Below are positions 31,591 through 43,577 of a DNA stretch of 64,000 bases, piece by piece. How positions within the stretch are numbered: the first letter of the stretch is position 1; every line of letters starts with the position of its first letter. Source of the stretch: Galeruca laticollis (Eukaryota; Arthropoda; Insecta; Coleoptera; Chrysomelidae); contig OY998177.1 of assembly GCA_963921935.1 (NCBI GenBank), positions 105,659,515-105,723,514 of the forward strand. The letters run 5' to 3'. The notes under the pieces were generated by a model. It ran no database searches. It saw nothing but the letters and a program-made list of their open reading frames with translations, and was not told the DNA's origin. The position numbers and the translations under genes were made by a program.

Positions 31591-32488
31591 AGACTTCTGA
31601 ACAAAAGCGTTCCACACAAATCAAAAAAAAATTATTACTCTTCAACCGGAAGTTCTATGATCACAAAAATTACTCACGTGGCTATATTTTGCGTGCTGAA
31701 TATATAATTTTTATATTTCTGTGACATAGTTACGGCGATACATAGATCACGTAATATCTCGGGATTGAAAGGTCACAGGTCAAATTCCTTAAAACGGGAG
31801 AGGTTTTGGACCATGTTGAATCGAATGGCGTTGTCCGTTTGTTTCTATCTATTACTGTTTAGTCACTGACAGTCGCGACGGACGGACAGTCAAAGCCAGA
31901 TCATAAGACTTCGTTTTTTTAAAAAAGTTCTTCGAATTTTTTTTAGAAGTCTCAAATTGAGAAGTGAAGAGTTGGATATATAAAAACGCTAGACTAATGG
32001 AGGCGTAAGTTAACTGTATATGTTTTGTTTCAACATCTATAATAATTATAATATCTATTTTTTGTCAATAGTAGCTAAAAGATCCTGTCTAAATGAATTG
32101 AGAAGAAATGTTTCAAAAATGCTTTTAATCATGTTTAAAAAAGTATTAGTTGATATATAAGTTTTATATATATGGGGCAAGTGATTAAGGATCTTAGTTA
32201 ATAAATATAGAAATTCATTGTCCAGGTGTTTTTCTACTTATATTGGTAGCTACAAGATTTTCATGTTTTAACCGAGTTGAGCAGTTGTGTTCTATTTCAT
32301 AATAAATTTTTATTTCTATAGATGTTCAATATAATAAAATAAACCTATAATTGTCCGATGTCCATGACCCTAATCTCTAAAAATATTAAGTCGGAGGGCT
32401 GGTCCATTTTTTCATTATATATGATTTTAGAATTCTTTATACTACTTCTATATTTTTTATAAAAATAGTAAAATACCACAATCGTACA
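31591..32488. other. Gene-free stretch
   Basis: No gene or recognised repeat. A GC-richer patch at 31780-31915 (ggtcacaggtcaaattcc ... acggacggacagtc) is unexplained. Confidence 0.4.
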
Positions 32489-32512
32489 TTTAACACGTTA
32501 AATGCCATGACG

Positions 32513-32660
32513 GTCCCTACGGACCGTCAATGACTTTTGAAATTGGACCTTGTTGGTCCGTGGGGACCGTCATAACACACCTCATTCTAAATGACTGTGT
32601 GGACCGTTTGACCATAGTTATAATGTGTTTAACGGTATGAGAGGACCGTCAGGGTCCAGG
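32513..32660. repeat. Subterminal GGACCGTC repeats, left end of the piggyBac element
   Basis: GACGGTCCCTACGGACCGTC (itself a palindrome), then GGTCCGTGGGGACCGTCAT, GTGGACCGTTTGACC and GAGGACCGTCAGGGTCC. The right end has GGGAGAACCGT, GGGACCAACGGTCC and AGGACCGCGTTGGGTCC. Such motifs are candidates for transposase binding. Confidence 0.8.
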
Positions 32661-32827
32661 GGAATTATAATTTTTGAATGGGCCGCGAAATTTATGTTCA
32701 CATAAAAATGTGGTTCATGGGCCAAAAAAAATGTGTGGTCGAATAAGAAGTGTTTATTTTTTATATTTTGTAAATACAAATCGGTAAAAATAAAACTGAA
32801 ACAAAGTAATACTAATAATATACTATA

Positions 32828-34629
32828 TTAATGTAACAAATTAAAACATTCTAAATACATTGGTGGTTCTCCTACACACCCGGCACAGAACGTTGTAACT
32901 TTTTTTGTTTTATTCTGAGCTGCCTTTCTTCCATCTCTTTGAGATATTATGTTATAACAATTAGAACAAAAATGCCTTATTGTATGACTTGATCCGGGTT
33001 TTTTTGTAAGTGATGTTTTGATGTTGATGTAGATGGAACATTTTGCAGATTACAAGTCAATTTCTCTACAATATATATTTTTTAAATCAGGTATGGATAG
33101 ATCTTCATTATAGATTTATTTGTATATAATATGTGCATTTACTACTGCAGTGGTAAATAGTAATTGAAAAGCTAGTTTTCTGTACCACTTTAATGATTTG
33201 CGTAAATGATTGTTGTAGGCACCTATTTGATCAGAAATATCAACAGCTCCTTTACCTTTATTATAATCTAAAATCATTTTTGGTTTTAGCTTAGTTGCCC
33301 CTCTATATTCCACTTCTTGTTGCTCTGCTGAATGTCTCGTGGACATCATTAACACGTTTCTTTGGTCTTTCCAGTTTAAAACTGTTATTCCAAGTTTATT
33401 TTCTTTCGCTATTATATCTCCTTTCTTCATATTTATGTTCTTTGCTACTACGTCCTTAGGCAGTCCCCTTCTTTTACGATTTATTGTTCCTATTAGATGT
33501 GTATTACTATCTAATAGTCATAGTCTAAGTCTAGGATGGTATACCAATTATCAGTTACCATTGTTCTACCCTTCAGCAGGTTACCCGCTAATGACATAAC
33601 AACATCAGCAGGAACCGTTTTCTCTAGTTCGGTATTTTTACCCGCATAATCTTTTATGTTGTAGGTATAGCCCATACCAGTACATATTTTGAACAACTTG
33701 ATTCCGTATTTATGTCGTTTTTGTTTATTGTACTGTCTCATAACAAGTCGTCCTCTAAAGGGAACCATTGTTTCATCCACGCAAATTATTTCACTAGGAG
33801 TGTACAAGGTTTGAAAGTTGTGTACGAGCATATCGACCAAAGGCTGTATTTTATATAATCTGTCTCCTTCGGGACATTCTTCATTGTTAGAGAAATGAAT
33901 CATTTTCATAATGAGCTCAAATCGATTTCGAGACATCTTCGATTTACCAAATGTAACGTCGTATATCGATTGTCGGCTCCAGTAGTCCCTAATAAATGGT
34001 AATTTCACTAATCTCATCCATAGTACCAGCCCAAAAAATGTCCTATTTCAGTTTCACTTACCGGATTCCAATCGTGCAAGCGGGATTGTGGAGTGGTATC
34101 ACTGTCCATGAGTTGCTGAGTGGCATGAAGATTCGTCTGGTCAACAATACAATACTATCTTAAACATCAATAGGCCTACAGTTTGCTAGTAACCCAGCAA
34201 CATCTGGATGAACACCTCCACCACCTTCAAATGGTATTAGTTTAGGTTGATTACCTACAGGTGGTAATCACTTTTCTGTTTCAGGTTCAACTTTTTTTTA
34301 GTTCTTCGAACAGCTAGTTTCGCAATATCAGTTGCAGCATTACTATTTGGCACTTGATTTTCTATCTCAGAATTATCAGACTCGGATAAAACATCTTCGG
34401 CTGATGACGGCCCTGCCTCATAAATGTTTCTTTTCCGTTTCGAAAGTCTTGACGTGGATGGTAACGTTTACACATTTGCAGTAATTTAATCAGAATCGCT
34501 GCTACTTTCATCCGGACTATATAATGGATATCCAAATGACAAATCAAGTTCTTCGTCGGACATATCAATCGTCTCCGCAGCTTTTTCCAACTCTTTTTGC
34601 GTCAGATGGCGATTATTTCCCAACGACAT
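32828..34629 (-). pseudogene. piggyBac-type transposase of the complete element, multiply frameshifted
   Basis: Starts MSLGNNRHLTQKELEKAAE directly after a TTTTTACAG acceptor-like site, so a 5' intron is plausible; the acidic N-terminus (SDEELDLSFGYPLYSPDESS) is typical. After a degraded stretch, 34017-33511 reads KLPFIRDYWS, SRNRFELIMKMIHFSNNEEC, ICVDETMVPFRGRLVM (catalytic D), VTDNWYT (second D). A break near 33505 leads to NTHLIGTINRKRRGLPKDVV and 33430-33116 with LDYNKGKGAVDISDQIGAYN (third D). The C-terminal zinc-binding domain (CSNCYNIISQRDGRK, FCAGC, LECFNLLH) ends at the TAA at 32828. At least four frame breaks. It is a different subfamily from the copy at 21157 (VDETMVPFRG against VDESMIIFKG). 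Confidence 0.88.
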
Positions 34630-35110
34630 CTGTAAAAATAAAACATTGTTCATAACATAACCTAACATAATTCAATTCTCGCTATTATAAAGCTTGTAAA
34701 CTTATAATATTGTTTATTTTATAACTGTACTACTATTATTATAAGAACAACTTACGATTCAAGATTATTCAGCTTTTTCACCTATTTTTACAGCTTATCT
34801 ATGATATCAAATTACAAACGAATCGACCACATGCACAATTCTATGCTAACTAACTTGAATCACGACGGACGACGGGAGAACCGTAAATAACGTCTCAACG
34901 GCACGGGACCAACGGTCCAGTGACATCATTTGAGTGGTACCAGGACCGCGTTGGGTCCATTGGCCCGTCATCAAATATATTCAAATATCTTCGTTAATTT
35001 CAAGTATTTCGAAAAATCGTTCAAATTGCATTTACACATCATCAATACCTATAAAAAAATGAGCCCGTTTACGACATTTTATAAATTTGGCTTGGCGCTT
35101 AACGTGTTAA

Positions 35111-35587
35111 ACAAAATATTAAAGAGTTAAAATTTCAATACTTAAAGGATGTGGTGGCCGAAAATCACATTAGTCAAACGACTTTTCGCGAAAATGTAAA
35201 AAAAGAAAATTAGCATTCCCATAAAGTATAATTATTTATTATTTGTACAGTCCTGGGTTCGTTACGAGAAGCAGCGTTAAAGTGTCACTCCGTATTGAAA
35301 CTCAAATTTATGAGATAATACGAGTTATTAAAATATAGAAGTTTCTACAAGGCGCCGCAAACTATTTTGGATAATAGAATAACAATCAACAGTTAAAACA
35401 AGTAAGACAATTTAATTATTAATCCAAATTACCAGTAATAGCATAAAATGTATGAACATACAGCAAAAAAGAACAACCACTAAATAATTCATTATCAGAA
35501 CTGATAAGGAAATCAAAAATCGTTTAGTGAACAAACAACAAAAGTACGTCGAGACTACAGAAGAGACAGGAGCGGATCTAGATAAAA
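35111..35587. other. Flank and probable 5' UTR of RTE-like copy A
   Basis: No gene. The sequence CTACAGAAGAGACA at about 35555 recurs just before ORF1 of copy B (48738), so the right part is the shared 5' UTR of the family. Confidence 0.55.
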
Positions 35588-36399
35588 ATGGAAAGTGAAG
35601 ACGATACATACAGGAAAAGGAAAAGCGATTGGGAAGATGTAGATGAAGAACGGTATGAGGAGGAGAATAAGAAAAAGAAAACCGTTAAGAAATCACCAAA
35701 AACAGCAACAACAAAAATAGAAGAAAACATAGATTTATTGATGGGAATGATGATGAAAATGGGAGAATCTATGAATGAACTATCGAATGAGATCAAGCAA
35801 ATGAGGAAAGATCAGAAAGAGTATAAAGAAGAAATATTAAAACTGAAAATTGAAAATGAAAAACTGAATGAAAATAATGGAAACATTGGTTAAACAGATA
35901 GAAAACCGACTGGATCGAATAGAAAATCAGAAACGACGTAATAATATTGTAGTACAAAGAATACAAATAAATACTACAAATAAAAAATACTTAGTAGAAG
36001 AGATGAGCATATTTTTGGAACAGGAATTAGATGTGAAAGGCTATTTAATTGGGAGAGAAAACGTGTCTAATAAAATTAAGCAATGGGAATGATAAACAGA
36101 TGATTATGAGAAACAAAAATAGATTAAGGAACAAAGAAGAACAGAAAATATTCATTCAAGAAGACATGTCACCAAACGACAAAGAGACACAAAAGATAAT
36201 TAGAATAAGAGCAAATGAAGAAAAGAAAAAAGGAACATCAATTAAAATTGGACACAGGAAGATTTATATTGGAAAAGAAGATTGCAAATGGGACAATACA
36301 GAAAATGGGTTGATGAAAGTTAATAACAATGAAAGACCAAAAAACTTAATGAAAAGGAAGAAACTGAAGAAGAAAAAAGAAGAGAAGAAGGAAAAATAA
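35588..36399 (+). pseudogene. ORF1 of RTE-like copy A: coiled coil plus L1ORF1p-like RNA-binding fold
   Basis: Three overlapping frames. The first (35588-35893) is basic, then a predicted coiled coil with heptad-like spacing (IEENIDLLMGMMMKMGESMN, ELSNEIKQMRKDQKEYKEEI). The second (35868-36092) has RRNNIVVQRIQINTTNKKYL, the start of an L1ORF1p-type RRM. The third (36049-36399) has GEKTCLIKLSNGNDK, IFIQEDMSPNDKETQKIIRI and SIKIGHRKIYIGKE, the C-terminal domain. Frame changes lie at about 35870-35885 and 36049-36060. Copy C keeps the same protein in one frame. ORF1p trimerises and coats element RNA in L1-type elements; the same role is inferred here. Confidence 0.75.
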
Positions 36400-36840
36400 C
36401 GAAAATTAAATTAGATTATAAGATTAATACTAATAAGCTTTGTAAAAATAGTTATAAGAATAGTAGTAGTTATGGGCATTTTAGTAATAGTAATGATTAT
36501 GTTAAAATTAGTAATGGGGAAACTAGAAACATGAATAAACATGAAAATATAAATATTAAATATATACATATTGATAGTAATAATAAGTACAAAAGAAATA
36601 GTATTGAGGAAAAACAAATCAAAAATACCGATAAAAATTAAAATAGCAATGATAACGATAATAACAATAATTTCGAAAAGAAAGACAATGACAATAATAA
36701 TGACTAAGACAACAACAACAATAATAGAGGCATTATAAACAAGTTTCCTAGATAATCATCAAAGTGATAAGAATAATATGAATAGTAAAACTAATAATAA
36801 AAAACAATTAACAACAAAAAACACTTTAATATAGAAAATA

Positions 36841-39606
36841 GCATCATGGAATATAAAAAGTATTAAAGGAAAAGAAATAGAAGGAGAACTTCAAAAATGG
36901 AGGTTGACTTAGTAGGAATAACAGAAACAAAAAAAGGGTCACGGAATACAAAAACTAGCAAAAGATAATATACAGCGGAGTAGCACAAGGAAGAAGAGCA
37001 GCAGCAGAAGTAGGACTTTTAATACATAAAAACTAGAATCACAAATATTAAGCTGGAAAGCATGTTCAGAACGGTTATTAACAGTAGAGATGAAAGCGAA
37101 GAAAAGCCACAAGAAAACAATAATAGTAGTATACGGACCAAACGAAGATGATTGAGCGGATAATAAGCAAATATTATGGGATGAATTGACAGAAATAATA
37201 GAAAAATCAGAAGGTAAATTGTACATAATAGGTGATTTTAACAGTAGAGCCGGTCAAAAAGATGAAGAATATAAAACAGTTATAGGAGCATATGGGGAAA
37301 ATGCTCGATTTTTGTCTAATAAAGGATTTAATAATAACTAATACATGGTTCCAACATATGGACAAATACACAAGAGAAGTAAAGAGCAGAAACGAAAAAT
37401 CAACATTAGATTATATACTGATAGAAAGACAATACCAAAAATTGATAAAAGACGCAAGAGTACGGAGAGAACCAGAAATCGGCAGTGATCAATTTGTAGT
37501 AGAATCCAAATTTAAAGAAGACGAAATGGAAAGATACATAAATACAACACCAAAAAAAGAAAAAGTACAGTATGAAACAATAAAAACGTACAAACTAAGA
37601 GAAAAAGAAATAGCACAGAACTACCAACAGAAAGTAAATAAAAAACTTGATTATAGACAAATTAAAAACAGAAATATAGAGGATAATAGGTACTACTGAA
37701 AAAACGTCATACTAGATACGCAAGGAAGTGTACGGGATAAATACAAAATTAAGCCATATGAAACAAACTTCGTAGTGGACGATAGAAATAAAAAATCAAG
37801 TGAAACAAAAAAACTAGCATGGAAACAATACCTAATAGAACGGAAGAAAAATATAATAACTATAAGGAAGAAAGAAAGAAAAGTAAAGAACTGATTAAAG
37901 CATCGACGAACGAACAATGGAAAAAATTTGGAGAAAAAATAGAAGACGCTAAAGCAAACCAGAAACATTTTTATTACGCATTAAAGAATATGAGTTCAGA
38001 AAAAAACAAGAAACATATTTTATGAAAAATAAGAATGGTGAAATATCAACAGAACAGAAACAAATCATACAAAGATGGGAAGAATATTATCAAGAACTAC
38101 TTAATGATACAGAATATAAAAAGGAAGAAATCCGAATTAATATGCCGCAAGATGTAAAAATAATAAGGAAGAAATAACACAAGTAATAATAGAAATTTAA
38201 AGTGGAAAAGCACCTGGATATGACAAAGTTACAACAGAGATGATAAAAAATATTGGACAAAAAGGAAGAGATATACTGCGACACATACTCAACAAAGCTT
38301 TAGAAGGAGAAGTGCTCCCAACTTACTGGCAGAAGGCGCTTATTGTACCAATTTTTAAAAAATGAGATGAGAAAAACTTCAATAACTATCAAGGGATAAC
38401 GTTAATTAACACCGTGATGAAAATAATGGAAAAAGTGCTAAAACAATAATTAGATCGACAATAGATGATACATTAGAAGAATCACAAAGTGGATTTAGAA
38501 GTGGAAGAAGTACCCAAGACCACATATTCACTATAAAACAGATGACAGAAAAAGCAATGAAAGAAAAAAAAACTATTCGTAGCTTTTTTGGATTTAGAAA
38601 AAGCCTTTGATAGAGTACCTACAGAAAGATTGTGGAGAATACTAGCAGAAAAAGGATTAAGTGGGAAACTGATACGAATACGATTTATAACGAGAACGAT
38701 AACGCAGTCATGAAAAATATCCAAAAAATATAAAAATATCTGAAAATTTTAATAAAAATATAGTACTAAGACAAGGGGGTAGCCTAAGCCCGTTATTATT
38801 TATTAAAAACATGGTCGAGATTATTAGGAGATGCACAACGATAAGTAAAAAAGTATGTGTAGGCCATTTGCAATTATGCAGAGTAAGCATCGGTGAGGGA
38901 GTATTTGCAGACGACGTGATATTAGTAACCTAAAATGAAAAAAAGCTATAAGAAAATATGAATGTGTGGAATATGGTACTGTTAGATACGGGTATGAGTA
39001 TAAACAAAAATAAAACCAAAGTGATGGTAATTGGAAAAGAAGAAATAAATATATACATAGACTCCGACAGAATAGAACAGATAAAATATATTCAATACCC
39101 TGGAACAATAATAGCTGAAAACGGAACACAAGAAGTCGATATCAATAACAGAGTAGTTAAAACTAACAAACTATACTATGCCATAGACACTAAGTTCATA
39201 AATAAAAAAGAAATATCTAAAGATACTAAACTAAAGGTATTCAAAACAATATACTGACCAATCTTCACATTTGGTTGCGAAACATGGAACAACAAAAAAG
39301 TAAAATACATGCGACAGAAATGAAATATCTGAGAAGAGTAATAGGTATAACAAAAAAGGACAGAATGATAAACATAGATATAAGAAAAGACATAAAGATA
39401 CAAGCTACTTTAGAATTTATGGAAGAAAGACAACTGCAATGGTGGGGACATTTACAGCGTATGGATGAAAGAAGACCGGTTAAGAGAGTGTTGGAAGCAA
39501 AGATTGTAAAGAATAAAAAGAGAGGCAGGCCAAGGAAAACGTGGAATAAAGTAATAGCAGGATTACTGGAAAACGAGGAAGAAACTGGAACAAGGCCAAG
39601 GACTTA
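36841..39606 (+). pseudogene. ORF2 of RTE-like copy A: APE endonuclease and reverse transcriptase
   Basis: The endonuclease begins IASWNIKSIKGKEIEGELQK; broken frames then give KKTIIVVYGPNEDD, LYIIGDFNSRAGQKDEEYKT (GDFN block) and DYILIERQYQ, GSDQFVVES (SDxF block, 37292-37699). The RT has GKAPGYDKVTTEMIK, FNNYQGITLINTVMKI, QSGFRSGRSTQDHIF, QGGSLSPLLF, FADDVILVT (38905-38930, motif C), YPGTIIAENG, TFGCETWN and the C-terminal QLQWWGHLQRMDERRPVKRV with RGRPRKTW. Many stops. The RT's Y/FADD is retained. The start at 36841 is the first recognisable residue, not an ATG. Confidence 0.78.
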
Positions 39607-39670
39607 GCTCTGAAGAGTGGAAAAAATTAAACATAACACCCTAGAACACTAAGTTGTGGATGGGTTTTCA

Positions 39671-39676
<6 letters not shown>

Positions 39677-39715
<39 letters not shown>
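39677..39715. repeat. (TA)n tail of RTE-like copy A
   Basis: A pure TA run just after the ORF2 end and a short 3' UTR (gtggatgggttttcagaa). Copy C also ends in (TA)n, so the tract is probably the element's 3' tail or its preferred target. Confidence 0.85.
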
Positions 39716-39722
<7 letters not shown>

Positions 39723-41666
39723 AGAGTGAAACACCCTGTATATCAAATAATGAAGAATTAAGATTATGTATTGTAAGCTAGAAGAATTTTTTTAAGTCAA
39801 AAATTTTTTTAAACATTTGAATGGAGACAATCTGTACGATCCACTATTCGATAGAGAAGGCATACAGAAAGGACAGACTGTATAATGTAGGGATAATTGC
39901 GAATAGGTGTGATAAACAGTTTATATGAAATAAATTACCTAACGAAACTTTTATCAAAGAGATCAAGTATCAAAATTTGTTCATAATAAGAAACTAATAA
40001 TGCTTTATTCTGTAAAGTCAAGCTAATCTCGTAGTATTTGTTGATTAAGACATTAAAATAAGATAGTGTAGATGTTTAGACATAACAGAGCAGGAAAGTA
40101 TATAATAATGTGAATTTCAGAGAACATGACTTATAAATAAAACGAATTTTCATTTTGCATACATATTTAAAGGTAACAGCTGTCATCTATTGAAACATTA
40201 AGAATATTCATTTGACATACATACTTAAAGGTTAGGAAATGTCATTTTAACAATACTAGGAAATATTATTGAATGAAAATAATATAGGAAGTCTAAGCAA
40301 TTAAAAACCTTAGAATATAATATTCTGATATAATGGATGACCATTTCACTGGTTGAAATGAAGAATTTGAGTTATGAAATAAATAGTCAAATTTGATTGG
40401 TAAATAAACATTTAAAAAAGATCACATCGGCGACAACTGTGTTGCTAACGAAAAAAAAATCAGAATGTAAAAGGTTGTTGATTATGGGGTCTATTGACTA
40501 GTAGGTTTTCTTTTGGAAAGAGATTTGAAGCAGCAAAATTTTTTTTGGTAAAGTAAATCAATTGAAATCCTTTGGAAGACAAAATTTGACTATAGAATTT
40601 GAAACAAATACATTATACTTACAAGAGATACATCAGTGTAAGTAGTTAAGTTTATATTAATAATTAAAAAAGGAATTGTTGAATGTTGTACAATACTAAC
40701 CATGAATTTTATTTTATAATATGGTGTCTTGTGTCTTGTGGAAGTAAAATAGCCACAATAGCTTTTGGAAAACACTGAATAATGGAATTTATATAAACTG
40801 CTTGGACTTTGAAAGAAATACAGCATCGATTCCTGTTCTGGTAGAAGCAGAATGCCAACAGGGAGTTTTTCCAGGAGAAGAATCTGAAACAAATAAAAGA
40901 AACGGATCATTGAAGGTGAACAAACGAAACTGTGAAGTGAATAAGGTAGTACAAGTTAATTTATTAATATATTAAAAAGTCAAGCGTACTTACCAATTTA
41001 TGCAAAAAACTAAAATTTTGTGACGCATAGACGCTTTTAAGAGTGTATTTCGCCATTTTCTAAAAATCATATGTTTATCAAGTTGTATAATTGTATTTTA
41101 CTATTATAATAATATCTCACCAGAGTGCGTGTAAGTTGTATGAAAGAGTCATCCTTTTAGATAGTTAAATTCATTCAAAAACACTTGTGAAAGCGTAATG
41201 TATTTAATTTCATTAAATTAAATATTGTTTTTCCTTTGAAGAACGTTTTTTAAATTACTTGAGTTATTCATTTCATCTGGTGACTTGCGCACCATCTACA
41301 TACCATAGGCAGAAGCTCTGAATGAAATCGATTGAACTATGCAGATAATTTTTAAGTAGGACAGGACCGTATTTAATTTGAAATCATTAAAAAAGTAACA
41401 TATTCTGATTAACAAATTTATTTTTAAAAATATAAAGCATTTATTAACTTTGGCGCTAACATATATAAAATTATAAAATCATTTTATCTAAAATACTTGA
41501 ACTCTACCCTGAGATGAGAAGTTTTCATGTTGGTTAAATAAACTGTTTATCATACATATAAAATCATCAACATACCGGGCAAATTAAACTATTCTCTCAC
41601 CCAATTCTATTCATAATAATATGTCGGCCCAACGTAGGGCAAATTAAATTCCCATAAAATAAACTA

Positions 41667-41705
<39 letters not shown>

Positions 41706-41740
41706 GGAATGTTCTTGAACCATTATTATATTATTTTTTG
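39716..41740. other. Gene-free AT-rich stretch
   Basis: No supportable gene. It contains a roughly 37-bp imperfect direct repeat (about 40155-40190 and 40211-40247: CATACATA.TTAAAGGT...TGTCAT), a leader-like phrase cggcgacaactgtgttgc at 40428 that could be a gypsy leader remnant, and a (TA)n tract at 41673-41701 before the gypsy pol piece. Confidence 0.45.
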
Positions 41741-43338
41741 ATGTATTTTTCTTGGAAAAAATAAAAGATCTTTGTGAAAAACCTATTTTAGCTATCTTCA
41801 ATCCAGATCTAGCAATACACATTTATACAGACGCTAGTATACAGGGTATAGGTGCAGTACTAAAACAAGCACAACAAAATGGAGATGAAAGGCCCTGCGC
41901 ATATTTTTCAGAAAAGCTAAAGGATTCTCAAAAAACAAAAAACGCTATATATTTAGAATGTTTAGCCATTAAAAAAGCGATAAAATATTGGCAACATTGG
42001 CTTTTGGGAAAAAAATTAATAGTCTTCTCGGACCATAAACCACTAGAAAAAATGAATATTAAAGCTAGAACAGATGAGGAATTAGGAGATCTCACATATT
42101 ATCTATCCCAATTTAATTTCGAAGTCAAATATTCTGCTGGAAAATTTAACGTAGAAGCTGATAGTTTAAGTCGAAATCCAGAATTAGAACCAAACAAAGA
42201 CCATGTGGAATGTTTGAAAGTCGTGAATTATATTAAATTAAAAGATATTAATGATGACCAAGAGAAAAACGATGATATTGAAAAAGATATAAATAAATTA
42301 ATTTTCAAAGATAATATATATTCTAAGAAAATAGGGAGAAAAGAAAAAATTGTACTTACAGAGGAATTTAGTAAAAGAATTATTGAAAATATACATTACC
42401 TTCAATGTCATATAGGAATACAACAGATTGAAAAAAAATAAAACCATTTTACTAAGCAAAAAATTTAACAAAAAATATGAGAAAAATGTGTGATTATTGT
42501 AAAATTTGTATTAAAAATAAAACAAACAAAAATTTAAATTTGGATTAATGTCTCATTTAGGTCCAATTGAGATAGTGTCAATAGACGCAATTGGTGGATT
42601 TGGTAGCAGACGGTTAGGTTAGGTTAGGTCTACAAAAACATATTTATACCTTCTAGTGGACCATTTTACAAGATATGCTTGTATCTTAACCTCAAAGACA
42701 AAATTCTGAAGATTTTATAAAACTTATTGGAAAAGTATCAAATGAGCATAAAATTGGCATGATTTTAACCGACCAATATCCGGGTATCAATTCAAAGGAC
42801 TTTAAAACTTTTCTAAATGGAAAAACATATCATGTATTTTTACAGCGGTAAATGCACCGATTTTTAATGGTTTGAATGAAAGGTTGAACCAGACCTTAGT
42901 TAATAAAATTAGGTGCAAGGTAAATTAAGGGGTAAACAAACTAGCATGAATGTACAGAAAGATATAATGAAACAGAATATTTGTTGGGAGGAAAAGATAC
43001 CATCATTTTACCAGATGAATTAAAACATAGAATTGTTCAGAATAATTTGTCACAGGATGAAAAAATTGCCTTAAAAATACTATTAAATCACATAACTATA
43101 ATAAGACACATTTTGATAAAAATAGGAAAGAATGTAAACTAAATGTAGGAGATTATGTTTATGTAGAAAATGGTAATCGATTGAGCAGAAAAAAAATTAG
43201 ATGAATTAAAAATCAGTCCATTTAAAATATTGGAAAAAATTTCAGATTCAATTTATAGAATAGATACCGGACAAAAAAGTTGAATCCAACCTTTATCATA
43301 TTACAGAACTAGTCCCATATATGCGAGATTTTTAATAA
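41740..43338 (+). pseudogene. pol: Ty3/gypsy pol fragment: RNase H and integrase
   Basis: The open first part (to 42441) has AIHIYTDASIQGIGAVLKQ (RNase H D), YLECLAIKKAIKYWQHW, FSDHKPLEKM, FNFEVKYSAGKFNVEADSLS, and then HCHIG-like residues of the integrase zinc finger. After a frameshift near 42440, broken frames give CDYC-like finger residues, PIEIVSIDAIGGFG (catalytic D), YLYLLVDHFTRYACILTSK, ILTDQYPG (second D), FTAVNAPIFNGLNERLNQTL (catalytic E), and YVYVENGNRLSRKKL and NLYHITELVPYMRDF near the C-terminus, ending at 43338. A short TTAGG insertion splits the integrase (42612). The 5' part of pol is absent. Confidence 0.85.
42612..42628 (+). repeat. Interstitial telomere-type repeat (TTAGG)3 inside gypsy integrase
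   Basis: GGTTAGGTTAGGTTAGG lies within about 26 extra bases that interrupt the IN codons GGFGS/TKTYLYLL. TTAGG is the ancestral arthropod telomere repeat. Confidence 0.8.
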
Positions 43339-43361
43339 TTTCTTAAGAGGGATTAATTTTT

Positions 43362-43577
43362 TTGGTGGGGCGATGTAAATAAACATATTAAGATTTATTT
43401 TGTATCTAGGTTGATTTCGTTTTAGATGGCTAGAACGTCATTCAGATATAATATGTCATTGTAAAATATTTTGAAAGATCGTGTCATTTAGTTTTATGAA
43501 ATATTAGCTTTAAATGTTGTTTTTCTATTAATTTCAGGTAAGAAATATTGTTCTAGATTTTAAATATGTTATGTATA
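43362..43577 (+). other. Polypurine tract and start of the gypsy 3' LTR (left half, split by Ginger)
   Basis: GGTGGGGCGA directly precedes TGTAAATAAACATATTAAGA (43374), a normal polypurine tract and LTR start, 36 bases after the pol stop codons. The LTR runs to 43577, where the Ginger element begins, and should continue after 46155. Confidence 0.6.

Larger units (their letters stand above)
32489..35110 (-). mobile_element. Complete piggyBac DNA transposon with TTAA target duplication
   Basis: TTAA at 32489-32492 and 35107-35110 flanks inverted ends that both begin CACGTTAA and continue xxGCCA. Subterminal regions at both ends carry repeated GGACCGTC/GACGGTCC-type motifs (about 32513-32660 and 34862-34970). 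The transposase gene lies on the minus strand between them. The element body is about 2.6 kb, a normal autonomous length, but the coding region is broken. Confidence 0.88.
35588..39715 (+). mobile_element. RTE-like non-LTR retrotransposon, copy A
   Basis: ORF1 (35588-36399), a low-complexity aat/aac-rich spacer (36420-36840), endonuclease (36841-37530), linker and RT (37690-39606), then a (TA)n tail (39677-39715). The order and tail match copy C. The whole copy is on the plus strand and decayed by stops and frameshifts. Confidence 0.8.

Noticed and set aside
34930..35130. Plus-strand 66-residue ORF at the right piggyBac end
   Set aside because: It lies in the transposon's subterminal region, crosses the TIR and TTAA, and has no motif.
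41752..41754. Methionine start for the gypsy RNase H piece at 41752
   Set aside because: The codon is TTG and the frame is an internal pol fragment, so no start is meaningful.
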